DNA of 64,000 bases from the NCBI GenBank assembly GCA_933228895.1, contig OW121855.1:38144698-38208697 (forward strand). The letters are read 5' to 3'. The translations under genes and the position numbers were made by a program. Below the pieces are notes generated by a model. The model was not told the origin of the DNA. It was given only the letters and a program-made list of their open reading frames with translations, and searched no databases. This document shows, one piece after another, positions 9,741 through 22,449 of the stretch. This DNA comes from Platycnemis pennipes. Taxonomy: Eukaryota; Arthropoda; Insecta; Odonata; Platycnemididae. Position 1 is the stretch's first letter. Every line of letters starts with the position of its first letter.

Positions 9741-11815
9741 TTAACGCTCGAGTCAAAGGAAATAGTTACGAAAAAGTGGGGTACGATATCAAAGCTCGGG
9801 AGCTGTTGAAATATATTAGGGATTTGCAAGTTAACGCTTGAAACTAATTAAGGGCAAACTTAAGAAAAAAAAGAGAGCATTCAACCCGACCGTAAAATGC
9901 CAATCAGTGAAGGGACTAAAGCGCATGGTCTTCAAGTTAAAAAATACACTGGGATTGCGGAAATAATGTAACACCATCCAACAGCTCCGCCAGGTTAACT
10001 GCGGAATTCAATCTTTAAATATGAAATTATTAGATTTCAGGCCGTTTTAGAGTCGTGGTAACAGTAATCAGTTTTGCGCGTTAATAAAATTATACAATTA
10101 AGTGTACGTTACCGACAGCACAATCAATATGCGACCTATGGGTGATTCAGAAATAAAATTAATATAAACGCCCATAATAAAGCTTGGAGCATGTCATCGC
10201 TGAGGGCATCTAATAGTATCAATCGGTGCTAGTGGTTACACCAGGCAGTCAGCACCGGAAACTTATGGCCAATGGGTTACCAAGTCGCCAGTACACAGCG
10301 CCAATAAATTTACTCGACGTCCAGCGTAAAATGTTCACACAGAACAAGAGTGAAGGATCTTGCCACGGAACACATCAGACAGCAGCACGGGACGCATCAT
10401 GCAAAGAGATCCGAAAATGATTAATGTGAGACCAATACCCTCACGCGAACACGTCACAGATATAACAGCTGCGTAAAAAAGAGAGCGGCACTTAGGCCTG
10501 GATAACGAGATATCGCGATGAATTCCGCTACCTTCCATCCACTTCAGGGAAAACTATCACATTCATTCACAATCAATCATATTTGTACGAATCACTCCCC
10601 AAAGGAGAGTGGATACCTCTTCTGTCACACTTCCTCAGGTGGAGAGGTAGTATGCACAGGTGGTTCAGATGATGTGTACTAATGACTTCCGTGATATATT
10701 TTTACTACATTTGGCTCCAAGGATGCTAAATTACAAACACAGTCCTTAAAAATTTTCAATTTTTTAAATTCCACACCAATCTCTAAAGCATTCCATCTTC
10801 TCCGGGAAATTTTTACCGTCACTACTCCTGTATTTATGTGAAACTTGAAACATAAAAAATGAATTCCGAATTTGCGGGACATTGAAATTTCTCATTAACA
10901 CAATTTAATCGTGCTGAAATATGTGGCAGAATTCCACAGCGTAAGAGAATAACTGTAGAAAAATCTGGTTAAGGCCAATTTTAGGTATTTCTTCAGGGAG
11001 CAGACTTTTTGGTCGTTTCAATTTTTTCACACCATTCCATTTGAAGAACATATCACGAAACAAAGGCACCAACGAATAAACTACAGATGGCGTGTCTGAG
11101 TTGATGACGCAATAGGTAGGCTCCGATACGGAAGACGATATCGCGGAATGGCGTATACACGTCACGCAAAATATCAGCACCGTCACGTCAAGTGTAACAC
11201 GAACTATATTACCTGGCGTAACTTCAACAACACGCATGCGGTATATGCAGTCACGCCACGTCCTCCAAAATAAAAAAGAGGATGCCTATTTGGAGTCCAT
11301 TAGGATGCCTGCAACGCAGGTGCCGAGATTTCAAAACAATTGACATGATAAAGTAAATTCCAACTCGCGCCTCGCTGAGCGGCTTTAATATTACGTTGAT
11401 ATATTTACATCAAATTGAGTGAGACATGAAAACAGGTTATTTATTATTTGTCCTCCAACGCGATGCAGTTTTCAGTAATCCGATTATCTGATACAAAAAT
11501 TATATTCCGAGCAATACTGAAAGAATAAAGCAATACGGAGTCCACCATATAAATGCTTTCGTGAATCCTTAAATTAAATTGATAGACACATTGCATGGTG
11601 GAGGAACAAGAGTTTGGAATCGAGTCAAGGATAGATAAAGCATTGAATTTGCCTACGAGGAAAAAAAATGAAATCTGACCATTTAAATGAAGCAATGGAC
11701 CGGAGAAAAGACTGATTGCAAAAAAAGGTAAAAAATAAAAGGATCAAATAAAAACGTAATGAAGTTTACCACTCCGTGAGAAGTGCGTGAAGAACAGCAT
11801 ACGGACCGAATAAAA
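9741..11815. other. No gene seen
   Basis: Mostly AT-rich. The stretch at 10200-10540 is GC-richer, and a 64-codon plus frame there has normal-looking composition but no recognisable motif. A CAGATGGCG core occurs at 11084, but its flanks fit the CTCF consensus poorly. Confidence 0.45.
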
Positions 11816-11819
11816 AAAA

Positions 11820-12290
11820 GATGACACAAAATGGAAATGGGAAGGAAAATCGAGAAGAGAAGAAGGGAGGAATCGGGGGGAGGGTGAGAGGGCGGGTCAA
11901 AAAGAGGTCAGAGAGGGTGAGCGCAGGAGTTCAGAAATGGGCAGGGGGGAGATGGGAAGATTACGAGGGTCAGAAAATGGAAGCGAATGGATGAGATAAA
12001 GTTTTAAGGGTAGGTGTCGCGGAGAGGGAAGAAGGTTCGAGGGGAGCTATGGACAGGAAGAATCGGAAGGAACGGGCTCCGGGGAGTGGGGAGAAAGGAA
12101 GGAACGAGGTTCTTCCACCAGTGAATGCGAGAGATAGAGAGAGAGGAGGAGAAAGAGGGAGAAAGAGAGAGATAACAGAGAAGGTGGGAAGATCGGGGGC
12201 GGGAACAGTGCGAGGGAATTTTCACTTGCGCATGGAGGCCATATCGAAGGGATCGATAGAAAGGGAAAGCCCGTAATTCCCTCTCCCCCC
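11820..12290. repeat. Purine-rich low-complexity block
   Basis: An A/G-rich plus strand with a GAGAGATAGAGAGAGAGG-type run near 12128-12175, then an abrupt switch to a C-rich stretch (12280-12335). The overlapping minus-strand frames are compositional shadows. Confidence 0.6.
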
Positions 12291-12299
12291 CCCTCCACC

Positions 12300-13524
12300 G
12301 GCACGCACCCCCACCGCCACAGTCCCACCTCCCCATTTGACGGGCAATGGTCAAAAGGGGTGAGAACGCATTCCAAACCTGGGTGGTAGGGAGGTGGGGA
12401 GGACTCCGGCCATTTTATAGCCTTTTATTGGAGGAGAGGTTATAAAGCGTTTCGCGCTTTGGAATTCCGGGCAGGAATTCAGAATGATAAAAGTGTATCT
12501 GGCAATATAATCTAGGGGATCTGGAGGAGTGAAGGGGAGAGGCTCTTTTCCTCGGCAACCTTATTCAGGAGATGAGGAGAGGACCTTCCTCTCGCATTTC
12601 TGCCAAAATAAGTCGCGCTTTGGCTAAATGCTCAGGAGAGGCGCAGCGTTTTATTTTCCCAATATCAGTAAGACGGTATCACTTTAGCGTCAAGTGAAAT
12701 ATGTCACTGTATCATTCCGCAGAAACAACCGGAGAAGAAGAAAGTATTGCACGCACTCGAAACGAAAAACCCCCATATTTTCTCACAGTAGTGGAGCCTT
12801 TTGAAGATGTTGTGAAGGAGGCATTTACGTATTTTCCAACGCAAGATTCAAGTGTTGTGGAGGGTAAAAATGACGCTCTTCAGCAACATCTTATCACTTA
12901 TTTAGTACCGCACTTGCTGCAACGCAATCACACGACTAAGGTTTTTCAAAAACGGAGATGGACAAATCGACGTCTGCTACTTAGGTTATTTCTTGATATT
13001 ACTTTCATCCATTATGGCGCTTGTAAGTCAAATGCTGAAGCACCCAGAAAGCATGTATAAGTAAGGAAAGCAACCACCAAAGTAAATACCAGACTATAAG
13101 CTATGATGATTAGCGGAAGAATATTATGTATCTCCGAAAAAATATAACTTACTCCAAAACAGAAATGGCACCCTGTAAGAACCATTAAAAGTGAACACTT
13201 AATTTTGTTATCAATTATATTGGTGCAAAATAAGCTGGTCACGATCTAATACCTAAATATAGCTTCTCTATAAATATAAGATCCATTTCCCAAAAAACGT
13301 ATCAGATTTCCCAATCTCCAATTTCCTCGGCATTCATACCCCGCCAACTATTTCAGGCTAAGTTATAAATGCGAGTAAGCGAGAAATGCACAATGCGAGG
13401 ACTTTACACAAGAAAAATCGTAAAAATTTCCTTCTCACCGGTCAAATATCCCCACTCTGTCATTTTATATTTGAATTAGCCAGTATCAAAAATAGAGGAA
13501 AAAATTTAATGGGTTTAACTTCGT
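12300..13524. other. No gene called; one unassigned 119-codon frame
   Basis: A plus-strand frame at 12701-13060 (119 codons) has balanced composition: an acidic first half and a basic stretch (KRRWTNRRLLLRL) near residue 85. I recognise no domain and see no supporting exon structure, so it is not called a gene. The rest is AT-rich with nothing recognised. Confidence 0.35.
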
Positions 13525-13690
13525 TATCGAGGTGTGATGAACCGACTACAGGTTCAAATCCCACTACCATCTGAAGCCTTACCCCCGGATTTCTTTCCTA
13601 CACCTACTCGCATTAAAACGAGGATTTTCCGGATTCCGGGCACACAGCCAATTAGGAACCTGGGATCGTCGGCACGCCGACCTTTCTCGT
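13525..13690 (+). mobile_element. tRNA-derived SINE remnant
   Basis: A Pol III B box, GGTTCAAATCCC, lies at 13551-13562. It is preceded by a weak A-box-like stretch and followed by a GC-richer body (TTCCGGATTCCGGGCACACAG, then a GGCACGCCGACC hairpin-like end). This is the usual SINE layout of tRNA-like head plus unrelated body. No poly(A) or target-site duplication was identified. Confidence 0.5.
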
Positions 13691-13699
13691 CCAATCACG

Positions 13700-14860
13700 C
13701 GTGAAATCCTTTTCGAAGGAAGGAAAAAATCGGGATTTAATTGAAAAAAAGAGGAGGTACACAGGAACGCTGAAATGGAGAGGGCCGGACGAGAAACAGA
13801 ATCATGCGGTTGAAGAGATCAGAGAGGATGAGGAAGGCAGTAATAGCGAGAGAAAGTCACGAGAGCAAAAGGGTCAGAGAGTCATGGAGTGACAGCAGAA
13901 GAGAGAGGGAGAAAGTGAGACTCCCCCAGGTTGGCGGAGGTGTATAATTCTTGGTTCGGGAGAATTAGGCTGTGGCATTTACCTTATTACTCGCACGTCC
14001 TCTATCACGCGGGAGGGGATAAATCCAGAAACGTCAAGCCGTTTGCAGGCTCAAACTCCCTCGACCCTTGCACGGTGGTGGATCTATCGCCCGATACAGT
14101 AACACCAACCCCTTCTGCAATCCCCTCCCCTAATTCCCTCCTTCGCACGCAGCACTCGGATAGCCCACACACATACACCCTCCTTCGGTCCTCTCCAGCT
14201 AAAATTCAAACCCAACCCCTTTGGTCGGTGCCTAGAGAGAGAGAGAAAACGAAGGAAGGAGACAGAGAGAGACAAAACAGTCCTCACAACAGTCATTACA
14301 GGCACGCATCCATTTGTCAATTGAGAGAGACTGCTAACTAAATCACTGTCAAACCTGAAGGGGTGGGTTTTGCCCGCTTCGCCGGGTCCCTGGAGAGGAA
14401 CGTACTCGCACTGGGGAGAGACAGAGGGTTGGAGGGAGGGGGGACGTGGGACGGAGAAGAGGGAGTTAGATGGGCCCATGGACGCCCTTGAGGAATGAAT
14501 AGAGGGTGAGAAATTGGCGGAGAGAGGGCTCCCTGCGCGGGCGGGTGAATTGGGTCGGTGGAAGGGTGTGACGGGAAGATCGGGAGGGAGAGAGCTCAGC
14601 TATGACAAACATAACGGGTGGGAGGTGGGGATTCAAACCCTCCCCCTAGAGAGAAATGAAACGCGTAGGGCTCACACTATGGTTCCGCGGGGGGTGGGGA
14701 AAGAAGCGACGGAGGCACAAGGGGTTGCCTCTCAGTAGTTTAGGGCGAAAACGCTGCCGCAAGGCTAGGGGGGTGACGGGGGTGTAGTGGGGGGAGGGGG
14801 GGATCTCGATGATGAGGCAGTGCGGGGAGGGGTAACTGTCAAGCTTTTGAATATCACGCA
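13700..14860. repeat. Purine-rich islands flanking a CT/CA-rich stretch
   Basis: A/G-rich DNA at 13700-13925 and 14385-14830 brackets a pyrimidine-rich segment at 14095-14220. The GAGAGAGAGA words near 14236 and 14265 mark the change of strand bias. Open frames on both strands are Ser/Pro-rich or Arg/Gly-rich by-products. Confidence 0.55.
14627..14695 (-). mobile_element. Possible antisense tRNA-like SINE head
   Basis: The plus strand carries GGGGATTCAAACCC at 14627-14640, the complement of a Pol III B box (GGGTTTGAATCCCC). A loose A-box-like match lies about 35-45 bases further right. It sits inside purine-rich DNA, so a chance match is possible. Confidence 0.28.
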
Positions 14861-14869
14861 ACGACCCGC

Positions 14870-15797
14870 TAAGTGATTCGGATGGGTTTGAGGATGGGGT
14901 GGGAACGAGTTGATATATTTGGTTTCCATATTAAATTTTCACTTTATGCGGGATTTATTGGATCGGATGAACGAGCGCGTTTGTGGGGTGTGCGGGAGAT
15001 GGGAAGGCAGTAGAAGGGACGAGACGGACAGAAGGCGGTTTGTTTATCATTCCCTATTCTCCATACTCCCTTTCCAAAGCGATGAGACATTATTGGAAAG
15101 GACGAAATTGAAAAAGATGAAAAAGTTCGCTCTTCATTTTTTCACGCGGGCGCGTTGGACAGGGTTGCGTCGGGGACTGTTTCAAGAGAGTGGAGACTGG
15201 ATAAATAGATGCGCAGGGGAAATAAAAAGGCACCGACAGAGAAGCGACGGGGCAGTGAAGACGGGTTAAGGGGAAGAACCCGTGGATATATGTGAACTCG
15301 AGAATCGAAAAGTGATTTAACTGAATGAGTTCCCCCAGAATTAGATTAAGGAGAAACCGCGTCAATTAGAAAATGTAACGGATACGGATTTAACATAACA
15401 GGTTTAACATGAGACGGGTAAGATCATCGGGTTCAAAAAGGACAATGCTCTCTAAGATTCACGCTTATATAAATGTCATTTAAAGCCCGTGCCACGTAAT
15501 AAGTGATGCTCTGATATTGCTTCGCCTAGGAGTACAGGCAGAGAATAAAGTAATACTGTTATGTACAGGTAGTAGATTCAGTAGGACACAAGTCTCAGGT
15601 AAAACTTTGTGGAAGTTATTCATAGTAGGAGATCAGAATCAGGTGCCACCTGATGATGTAGCCTTTGCTACGAAACCATGGTCGTGCCAAATAAACGAGT
15701 ATATGGAAACAGCAGTGATGATACCTTTTCTCCTACTAACCTCTGTAGGAAGGAACAATGAAGTGAAATGAATAATGACTATAAAAGAGTTTTTTCA
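14870..15797. other. No gene called
   Basis: A GC-richer patch (14970-15270) is followed by AT-rich DNA. A plus frame at 15517-15771 (84 codons) has balanced composition but no recognisable motif or exon context. Confidence 0.4.
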
Positions 15798-15811
15798 GGG
15801 GGGGGGGGGGG
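15798..15811. repeat. Homopolymer run of 14 G
   Basis: Fourteen consecutive G residues interrupt AT-rich sequence. The run could form a G-quadruplex between strands, or it could be an assembly-length artefact of a hard-to-sequence homopolymer. Confidence 0.9.
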
Positions 15812-16525
15812 TAAATGTGGCCAAATAGAAAATTTTCCAAATCCTAAGTGAATGTTAAATGAGTAATCAATGGAATTTACCAACTGAATTTTCTTCATTT
15901 TATTCATAAATGAGTTCGTTGTACCGACAATTCGTTGAGGTTCGTTGTTCATAATATTGAAACTTAAAAAAACAAACACCACCTTATTCCCATTTGAACG
16001 GATTATCGGAATAACGGAATTGAGCGGATAAAATTTGGAAGCTTCGAATCTTTATGAGTTATTCATTACATGAAATACGAGGAAATCGAAGGGAACACCT
16101 TCAACAGATATTAGAGTCGGATTTAGTACGATATTAGCCGCTCCTATATGAGGAAAGATTGTTTCAAAGTAAACAATTCGAGTGATAAAAAATGCACGCG
16201 GTTCAGGCTATTTTTGACTAAATTGCAAATAACTTTTTATCCAACGCATCCTGAATGTCTAGAAATTTTTGGTAATGTTTTTGAAAACACATTAATGACA
16301 AAGAAACATAATTTGTTGGTTACACCGGCGACTTAATGACAGGTGTGATTTAATTTACGGTTTTGAAATTGAAAGCAATAGTAATCTGCAGCAGCATTTC
16401 GTTACTAAATTCGTTTTTTTCAACTTTAAACCTACCTCGCACATATTTATTAAACATTCAATATCACTAAAGTATGTATTTTGCTTTATACCAGCTTGCA
16501 TGCTTAGGTATTATGAAGGCACATG
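15812..16525. other. No gene seen
   Basis: AT-rich DNA without recognised coding, RNA or repeat features. Confidence 0.5.
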
Positions 16526-16528
16526 ACT

Positions 16529-16580
16529 GATATAAGCTCAGTAGGCAGAGAACGCGACTCCACAGATTTGAACATTTGAA
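16529..16580 (+). mobile_element. tRNA-like SINE head
   Basis: TATAAGCTCAGTAGGCAGAG is a very good tRNA A-box/D-arm match (AGCTCAGTAGGCAGAG). It is followed at tRNA-like spacing by a degenerate B box, AGATTTGAACATTTG. The acceptor arms do not pair, so it is not a functional tRNA. The body that follows is AT-rich and unrecognised. Confidence 0.55.
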
Positions 16581-16599
16581 GGGTAATATTTTTAATTTT

Positions 16600-19500
16600 C
16601 TATCTCAATTCTTAACCATCAGTGTTGTACAAATAAGACTGGCTTTCGATTCGAGTAAAATATGAAATGCCCTGAACTGAGTCAGAGAATCGATTTAAAA
16701 CTGATGGATGCCACTGTTTCTGCATATTTTTAGTCCATGCGGCCACTCAGACGGCACGCAATCGCGCACCCAGATACATAGTGACCTACATTTTCTCAAT
16801 TTTAAAGCATTTGTAACTCCAAAAGCATTTGTAACGTAGATTTAGACCATGGGATAGAATATCCTGGTAAATTCTAACCAATGCACTGCCTTTCCATGAC
16901 GTATTTTTATATCAGTAGCAGGATAACATTTTGATGCGATCGAGGAGTTTAATTCCTTCCTTAAACGTAATACAAGTAACACCAGCACACACGGTATTTA
17001 CCACGAATTCGCAATAACACAATATCCGCATGCATTAATGCATTCGGCACGTTCTACTTCAAAAAGTGCAACGCTCAGAGCCCGTCCAAGTGGGATAACC
17101 TGAGAGAATTCCTAAAATATTCCAAATATCTTCCCGAGAATTGTTTTGATTGTATCGTCCAGGCATGAAATGCTCTCGGGCAGCTTCTCCTTTTTTATCG
17201 CCGTGTATCCTAGCATGAATTGACGGTGGGAAGGCAATGATTCAATACACCAATTTATATCCACAAATAACTGCTATGATATACGAGGTAATACAACACT
17301 ACTGATCCAGAGATAAAATATTTGCTTTGTAGAAGGTACTGGGTTCCAAAAAAAAAGAACACAATAATATTATTCGCTTGCTCAAATCCTAGCCCTCAAT
17401 TTTGCGTTTGGGAGCGGGGTGAGACCTACTCCAAAAACAACAATACTCTGTTAATTGGCTGCTGCCGTGGTTGCTTTCCTAAAATTCTCCTAACAGCTTC
17501 CCTGTTTGGACGGCATGTGCTGCCCATCAATAAATCGAATAATATAGAGCAGCTCTACTTTTTCGCTGATCCTATCGCGTGGCAATGACTGACGGAGGCG
17601 AGCCGAAATTTGAATGAACTGGCATACATCCACAAAATAATGTTTCGATATTTTGATAAGAACATACTACTGCAACCTGGATAAAATATTACGACTGCAG
17701 TCGTAGTCCCGCATTCTCGAGAAAAAAACACGGCATATAATAGAATGATATTTAATCCAAATTTTACCCTGTATGATGCACCTGGGATTCGGTAAACAGT
17801 AGCTGCAGTATCTAGCTAGTAATTTAAATTGATGAATCGATATTAATACTTTATAGGTATGTGCCTTCATTCATCAAATTACTTATCTTACTTACACAAA
17901 AAGAAAATATTAAAAGTTTCCGAGCCCAATATATAAACACGGGTACACTGTACAAATCTAAACAAATATTTTTACAAGGGTTCAGGTTATTTACTCTGCG
18001 GATGAGTGTAAGCTAAAAATATAACAATAAAACTGCCAGTAGGTAACAATACGGTTTGTAGTGTGAAACAATCAAATGAATTACGTGTTTTACCCCCACG
18101 ACTGGGTGATACTTTTCCAATTGATTTGGCAATTATACGTTTCTTTTCCCAATTTGCTACGAACGCGACTCTGTAATAATTAACTTTTCCATTCGTTTAG
18201 ATTTAGTGCCTGTAGAGCACCGAAAATTACTGAAAGCGGTCATCGGTATTTTACAGCCTTACACTATTCAATCCACATCCGCCCGATATTTAAATTCATA
18301 CAGGAGCTTGTGTTTAGGCACGTAGTCTGCGCGTGTCATGGACAGTGCAATGGATAGAATTATGATCCGCTGAGCAATAGGCTACAATACACTAAGCATT
18401 CAACAGAGTCGGAAGTCCACAAAGAAGGGGACGTCCAATTTCGAGCCGAGTCGCAAGCATTTTAAGCACTCATGATACATTCCACGGACGAATATTCACG
18501 CATAGTTGTTATTCTATATCGTATATAGGATATATAGGATGCAAGAAAATGACAGTAATTCGTACAAAGAAACCTCAGCGAATCGATAGAAAAACACAAT
18601 GAAACGAACTGGCCCTCTGTCACCCAATATTATGGCATATTATATCACACACAAATTTCTGCTTATTCGTATAGCAAAACACTCATTTGTTTACTGTTTC
18701 ACGGTGCCTACATTTTACTCATCTTCTTCCCAAGCGTTTCACGCTAGGAAAGTAATGATCAGCTGCTGAATTTTTTAAGTATAGCTACGCATTTTGAGCG
18801 TGTGTTTTCCGGAAGTTCCGTGGCATCGAGGTTTTAAAAGTTAAATAAATGTAATGCATTAGAAGCCTGTCATGGAGTTATGACCGTTACTTCAGTTCCA
18901 TTATTTATAGGAATACGAAGAAGCACGGTTTCAGAGATAAAAACGAAACTAGAGAAGCCTTACAAGCATATGACTCTAATAAAAATATTTTTGCCGTGGT
19001 TGAATATACTATAGGAGGCTTTGCGTGCAGAATTTCGTAGTTTTCTTGAATTCCTATAGGGGAACTCTTTTAAGGCAGTACACCCTTACGACCTCCATCA
19101 TTACTGCCAAGAAACATTTACGGAACATCACTAGAATGACAGGAAACGCCATGAATGGTTCATATGAAAGCATATTATAAAACATAGATACGAATAATAA
19201 AAATTTTCAAATAAGATTTGCAAAAAAATAAGAGGAAAAACATATATTCAATGCTATTGAATACAACTTTTCACAAACAACCTGAACTTCCAAAGTGCGG
19301 TACCATAATTTAATCATAGGTTAGATTCCAGTCTATGGCAAAAAATGCATTTTTTTGAAGTTAATGAGAGATCTTATCAAGTTCAATTATTCTAAAGAAA
19401 ACCAAGGGTGGCATTATAAAATATTGTGTGCGCATGATATGCCGTTAACGGTATAACAATGCCGGCAAAAAAAGATTAAAAGAAAGATGTGTCAATTACA

Positions 19501-19770
19501 GGTTGAAGAGTGGAAACAGGGAATAAGGAAAATGAACACTAAAGTGGCAAGAGCCACAAAATCAGGAGCCGTTACTAGAAAAAAAAATGTTACAGACTTA
19601 TAATAGACTACGCACCTACCATGCAAAAATCCAATGAAAAAAGCAATTTGCATCAATTTCACTAACACGAAGGAAAAAAAGTTAAGTTCAGCGAAATTAA
19701 GAGATACTTTTCCCCTTTAGTGATCTAAAAAAACAAAAAATAACGTATAAAAAGAAGAGGATTCGCGTTA
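16600..19770. other. No gene seen; small tandem duplication
   Basis: About 3 kb of AT-rich DNA. The only local structure noted is the 14-mer AAAGCATTTGTAAC repeated at 16804-16817 and 16822-16835. Short frames (for example 17322-17588) have no recognisable motif. Confidence 0.5.
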
Positions 19771-19773
19771 CAG

Positions 19774-20300
19774 TACATCTACATCTACATAAGACCCTGC
19801 AAGCCACCACGAGGGTGTGTGGCAGGGGGTGATTTCTCACCAAACATGCACTACATATCATGCATTAAAAAGGAATAGTATTAATATAGTAGTCAGAACA
19901 ACACTATTCAAAGAAAAGATACAAATTGATAAGCAAACATGCAAAAACATTCTGTTAGTAGGGTTAGCTTTAAGTACTCATACCAACATGCAGCTACCAA
20001 TGCTATTCATTGCTACTCTCCGATAGGACATATTTACCGTTATTCGTATCTCTAATTGTTCGAGGGAAAAAGGACATTTTGAATCTATCAGTTCGGCAAT
20101 CAATTTCTCTAATTTTATGAATATGGTCCAGTCTGCCATAGTAAGTTGGGGTTCGTAAAATATTTTTAACTTCATCACTGAAAATAATGCCTTGGAATTT
20201 GTTTAAGATATTAAGTCTAAATTTCAACCTGCCCAACAGTATTTCCCAACAGTAGGCACCGTTGGGAAAAACTAACAAAACAAGAGCACGGGTCATAGGT
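19774..20300 (-). mobile_element. Antisense 5'-truncated LINE 3' end
   Basis: Same family as the copy at 3940-4830, inverted. It begins on the plus strand with tandem TACATC units (19774-19790) and the conserved tail (CCCTGCAAGCCACC, then GAGGGTGTGTGGCAGGGGG). The minus-strand frame reads VKNILRTPTYYGRLDHI, then HKIREIDCRTDRFKMSFFPRT, which lines up with the RT C-terminal extension of the other copy. The frame is open for about 97 codons, so it is less decayed than the 7.5 kb copy. It is truncated before the palm motifs. Confidence 0.88.
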
Positions 20301-20439
20301 TAAGAAAGTGATGTTAAATGAATAAAGCAACACTGTTTCGGAGGTTTGGCCCCAGGCCGAGGGATAGAGAAAAGAAAGTTGATTGCAGTTCGCAAGCACC
20401 CAAGCCCGCCCACTGGGAAACTGCTTTTGTCCGGGACGG

Positions 20440-21145
20440 TTACGAACGGATATGGACGGGAGGAGGCAGTGTAGCATGATTCAAGGGGGGAGTTTGGGTG
20501 GATAAAGTTGAAGGGTGAAAAGGGTTGAGAGGTCTAATGGAACGGAAGGGATAAGCGGCAAACATTAAGGCGGGCACCAAAGGAGAGGAGGGAGAAAAGG
20601 GGTCTGAGTTGGGGTTGTTGCGTACAGGCAAGAATACGTCAGGGGGCGCGCAAACGGAGAGGAGAAAACATATTGGCATACACGCCCATGTCGGGGGTTT
20701 GGGGAAGGAGAGGGCCCGGAGGGGGAAGGAGAGGGTGCGAGGGGAGTTGAAAGTGAAGGTTGAAGGGAGGAAGAGAAAAGAGGAGGGACGAAGGGGGTTT
20801 CAGGGATAGACAGAGGAGGGGGGAGGAAAGACCGGACAAAACCAAAAGTGGGGCTCGTATGCTACGGGCGGAATGCAAAATGTAATTACCGAAGAGGGAA
20901 GGTAAAGCCGCATTAATTTTAAGCAGGATGGGGTCCTGTCGCTGAGCAAATATGAAGAATGGCCCCTTGGGGGCATTGGGGAGGGGAATGGTGAGTGGCG
21001 CGCGCCTGGGCCAGCGTGTGAGCGTATGGAAGAGACAGAGAGAAAAAGAGAAGGGTTGGGGGTTGAATTGACGTTGCGCGGAAACGTCTAAAAAAAAAAA
21101 ATTAGGTGCGACAAAGAGGGACAGAAAACATGAGAGGAGGGTCAA
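20440..21145. repeat. Purine-rich, G-rich block
   Basis: The plus strand is A/G-rich with many GGGG and GGAGG words. A 168-codon minus-strand frame (20639-21145) is a Leu/Pro/Ser/Phe-rich shadow with no domain. An A-homopolymer run lies near 21090-21100. Confidence 0.6.
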
Positions 21146-21289
21146 GTGATGGTGATGCGAAGACCACCAATGAAATTTACAGAAAAAATATTACGACGAA
21201 AAAGAAAAACAAGGAATAAAGATAATGACTTTGAGCATTCATTTAGAACGAATAATAATTAAGATCTCCCACTCCTTGTACATTTTTTA

Positions 21290-21660
21290 CTAGCTTGTAA
21301 CGTCCCGCGCGCCACTTAAATGGTTATGGGGGCAATAGTAACAAATACTCGGGAGGCGCGCATGCTATAAGCACGGGTGACGACGTCATTTCCATCGACA
21401 CGCACGTGAATGTCCATGCATTATGGAGGACGCGTGAACGGCTCCGAATTAAGCGGGCAGCAGTTAATAGTTTGCGTTCAGAATTCGGGAGCCGAAGTGC
21501 CTTCACGTGAGAGTTTTCGCATTTTGATCGAGTGGCGAACGCGAGGAGAAGTGGTAGCTAGCAGAAGTGCGCCACCAGGAAAAACGAAATATATGATCAC
21601 CGTTGAAAAGTTACGTGATGTTCCTCTACGGTGAGGCGATGTTAAATATTTCAGCACTCG
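21290..21660. promoter_or_regulatory. CpG-rich patch with CRE and E-box words; promoter-like
   Basis: The patch is visibly CpG-rich against AT-rich flanks. It contains GACGACGTCAT (CRE-like) near 21380, CACGTG E-boxes near 21403 and 21504, and inverted GCGCGCC/GGCGCGC words near 21308 and 21353. It may be a promoter, a CpG-retaining exon or an insertion. No gene starts convincingly here. Confidence 0.25.
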
Positions 21661-22310
21661 CGAGCCCGCTTTAAATTTTACACGCAGTTCACTCGACTCT
21701 TAAGAAATGGGATACGGCATGCATTTGAATGCAAAGGCCCACCACAAACTGAACTGACTATGAATAAATAATGTAGAAAAGGATTCTTTCCAACACCGAA
21801 TCACCTACCACCATAAAAAGCAAAGAAGGATCCTAAATACGATTCATGACGCCATCACTTAAGAGTAATACTATGCAAAGCATGTACAATCCTCTGGTAT
21901 CTCTAGTTGGTACATATTGACAGCCATTTTTCACCAGCACCCTACAGAGTATTGGTTAAGTAGGATATTGAGAACCAAGAACAAAAATTCAATAATCACC
22001 CTAAGATGATTTCAGCTGAGAATTCTTTATCATTTCAATCAACAGTAAATGGTTGGTAAAAAAAAACGAAAACATCTTTCAGTACATGAAATTTCACGAT
22101 TTGCTAGTTTTATAGGCCTTTTATTCTAAAAATTAGATGGAAAAAATCGTTATAAAACTAACAATGATATACTGAGCGTTTGATGAAATAAATCTATCCG
22201 GAGGTGGCATATTAATTCCGAATAAATATGTTGAATGATATATAAATATATTTAGATAAATATCTTTCTAACCAGTGATAACTTCATTATTATGTAGGTA
22301 CTAACCATCT
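21661..22310. other. No gene seen
   Basis: AT-rich DNA with no recognised feature. Confidence 0.5.
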
Positions 22311-22319
22311 AGTTTCACG

Positions 22320-22440
22320 TGACCCTAATATCTCCATAGAATTGTAGCTTTTCGCTGCTTATTAGTAGTGCATGCTTGGTGATATTCACCCACTGCCATA
22401 CCCCCTCGCAGTAGCTCGCAGGGTATTGCGTAGATGTATT
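22320..22440 (+). mobile_element. Isolated LINE 3' tail
   Basis: AGTGCATGCTTGGTGATATT, then CACCC, then CCCCCTCGCAGTAGCTCGCAGG, ending GTAGATGTA. It matches the tail of the 3940-4830 LINE almost base for base, with little or no coding part. This is a severely 5'-truncated insertion, the usual outcome of abortive target-primed reverse transcription. Confidence 0.8.
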
Positions 22441-22449
22441 TACCTACAA

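Noticed and set aside
20639..21145. 168-codon minus-strand frame
   Set aside because: Shadow of a G-rich purine block; low-complexity Leu/Pro/Ser protein.
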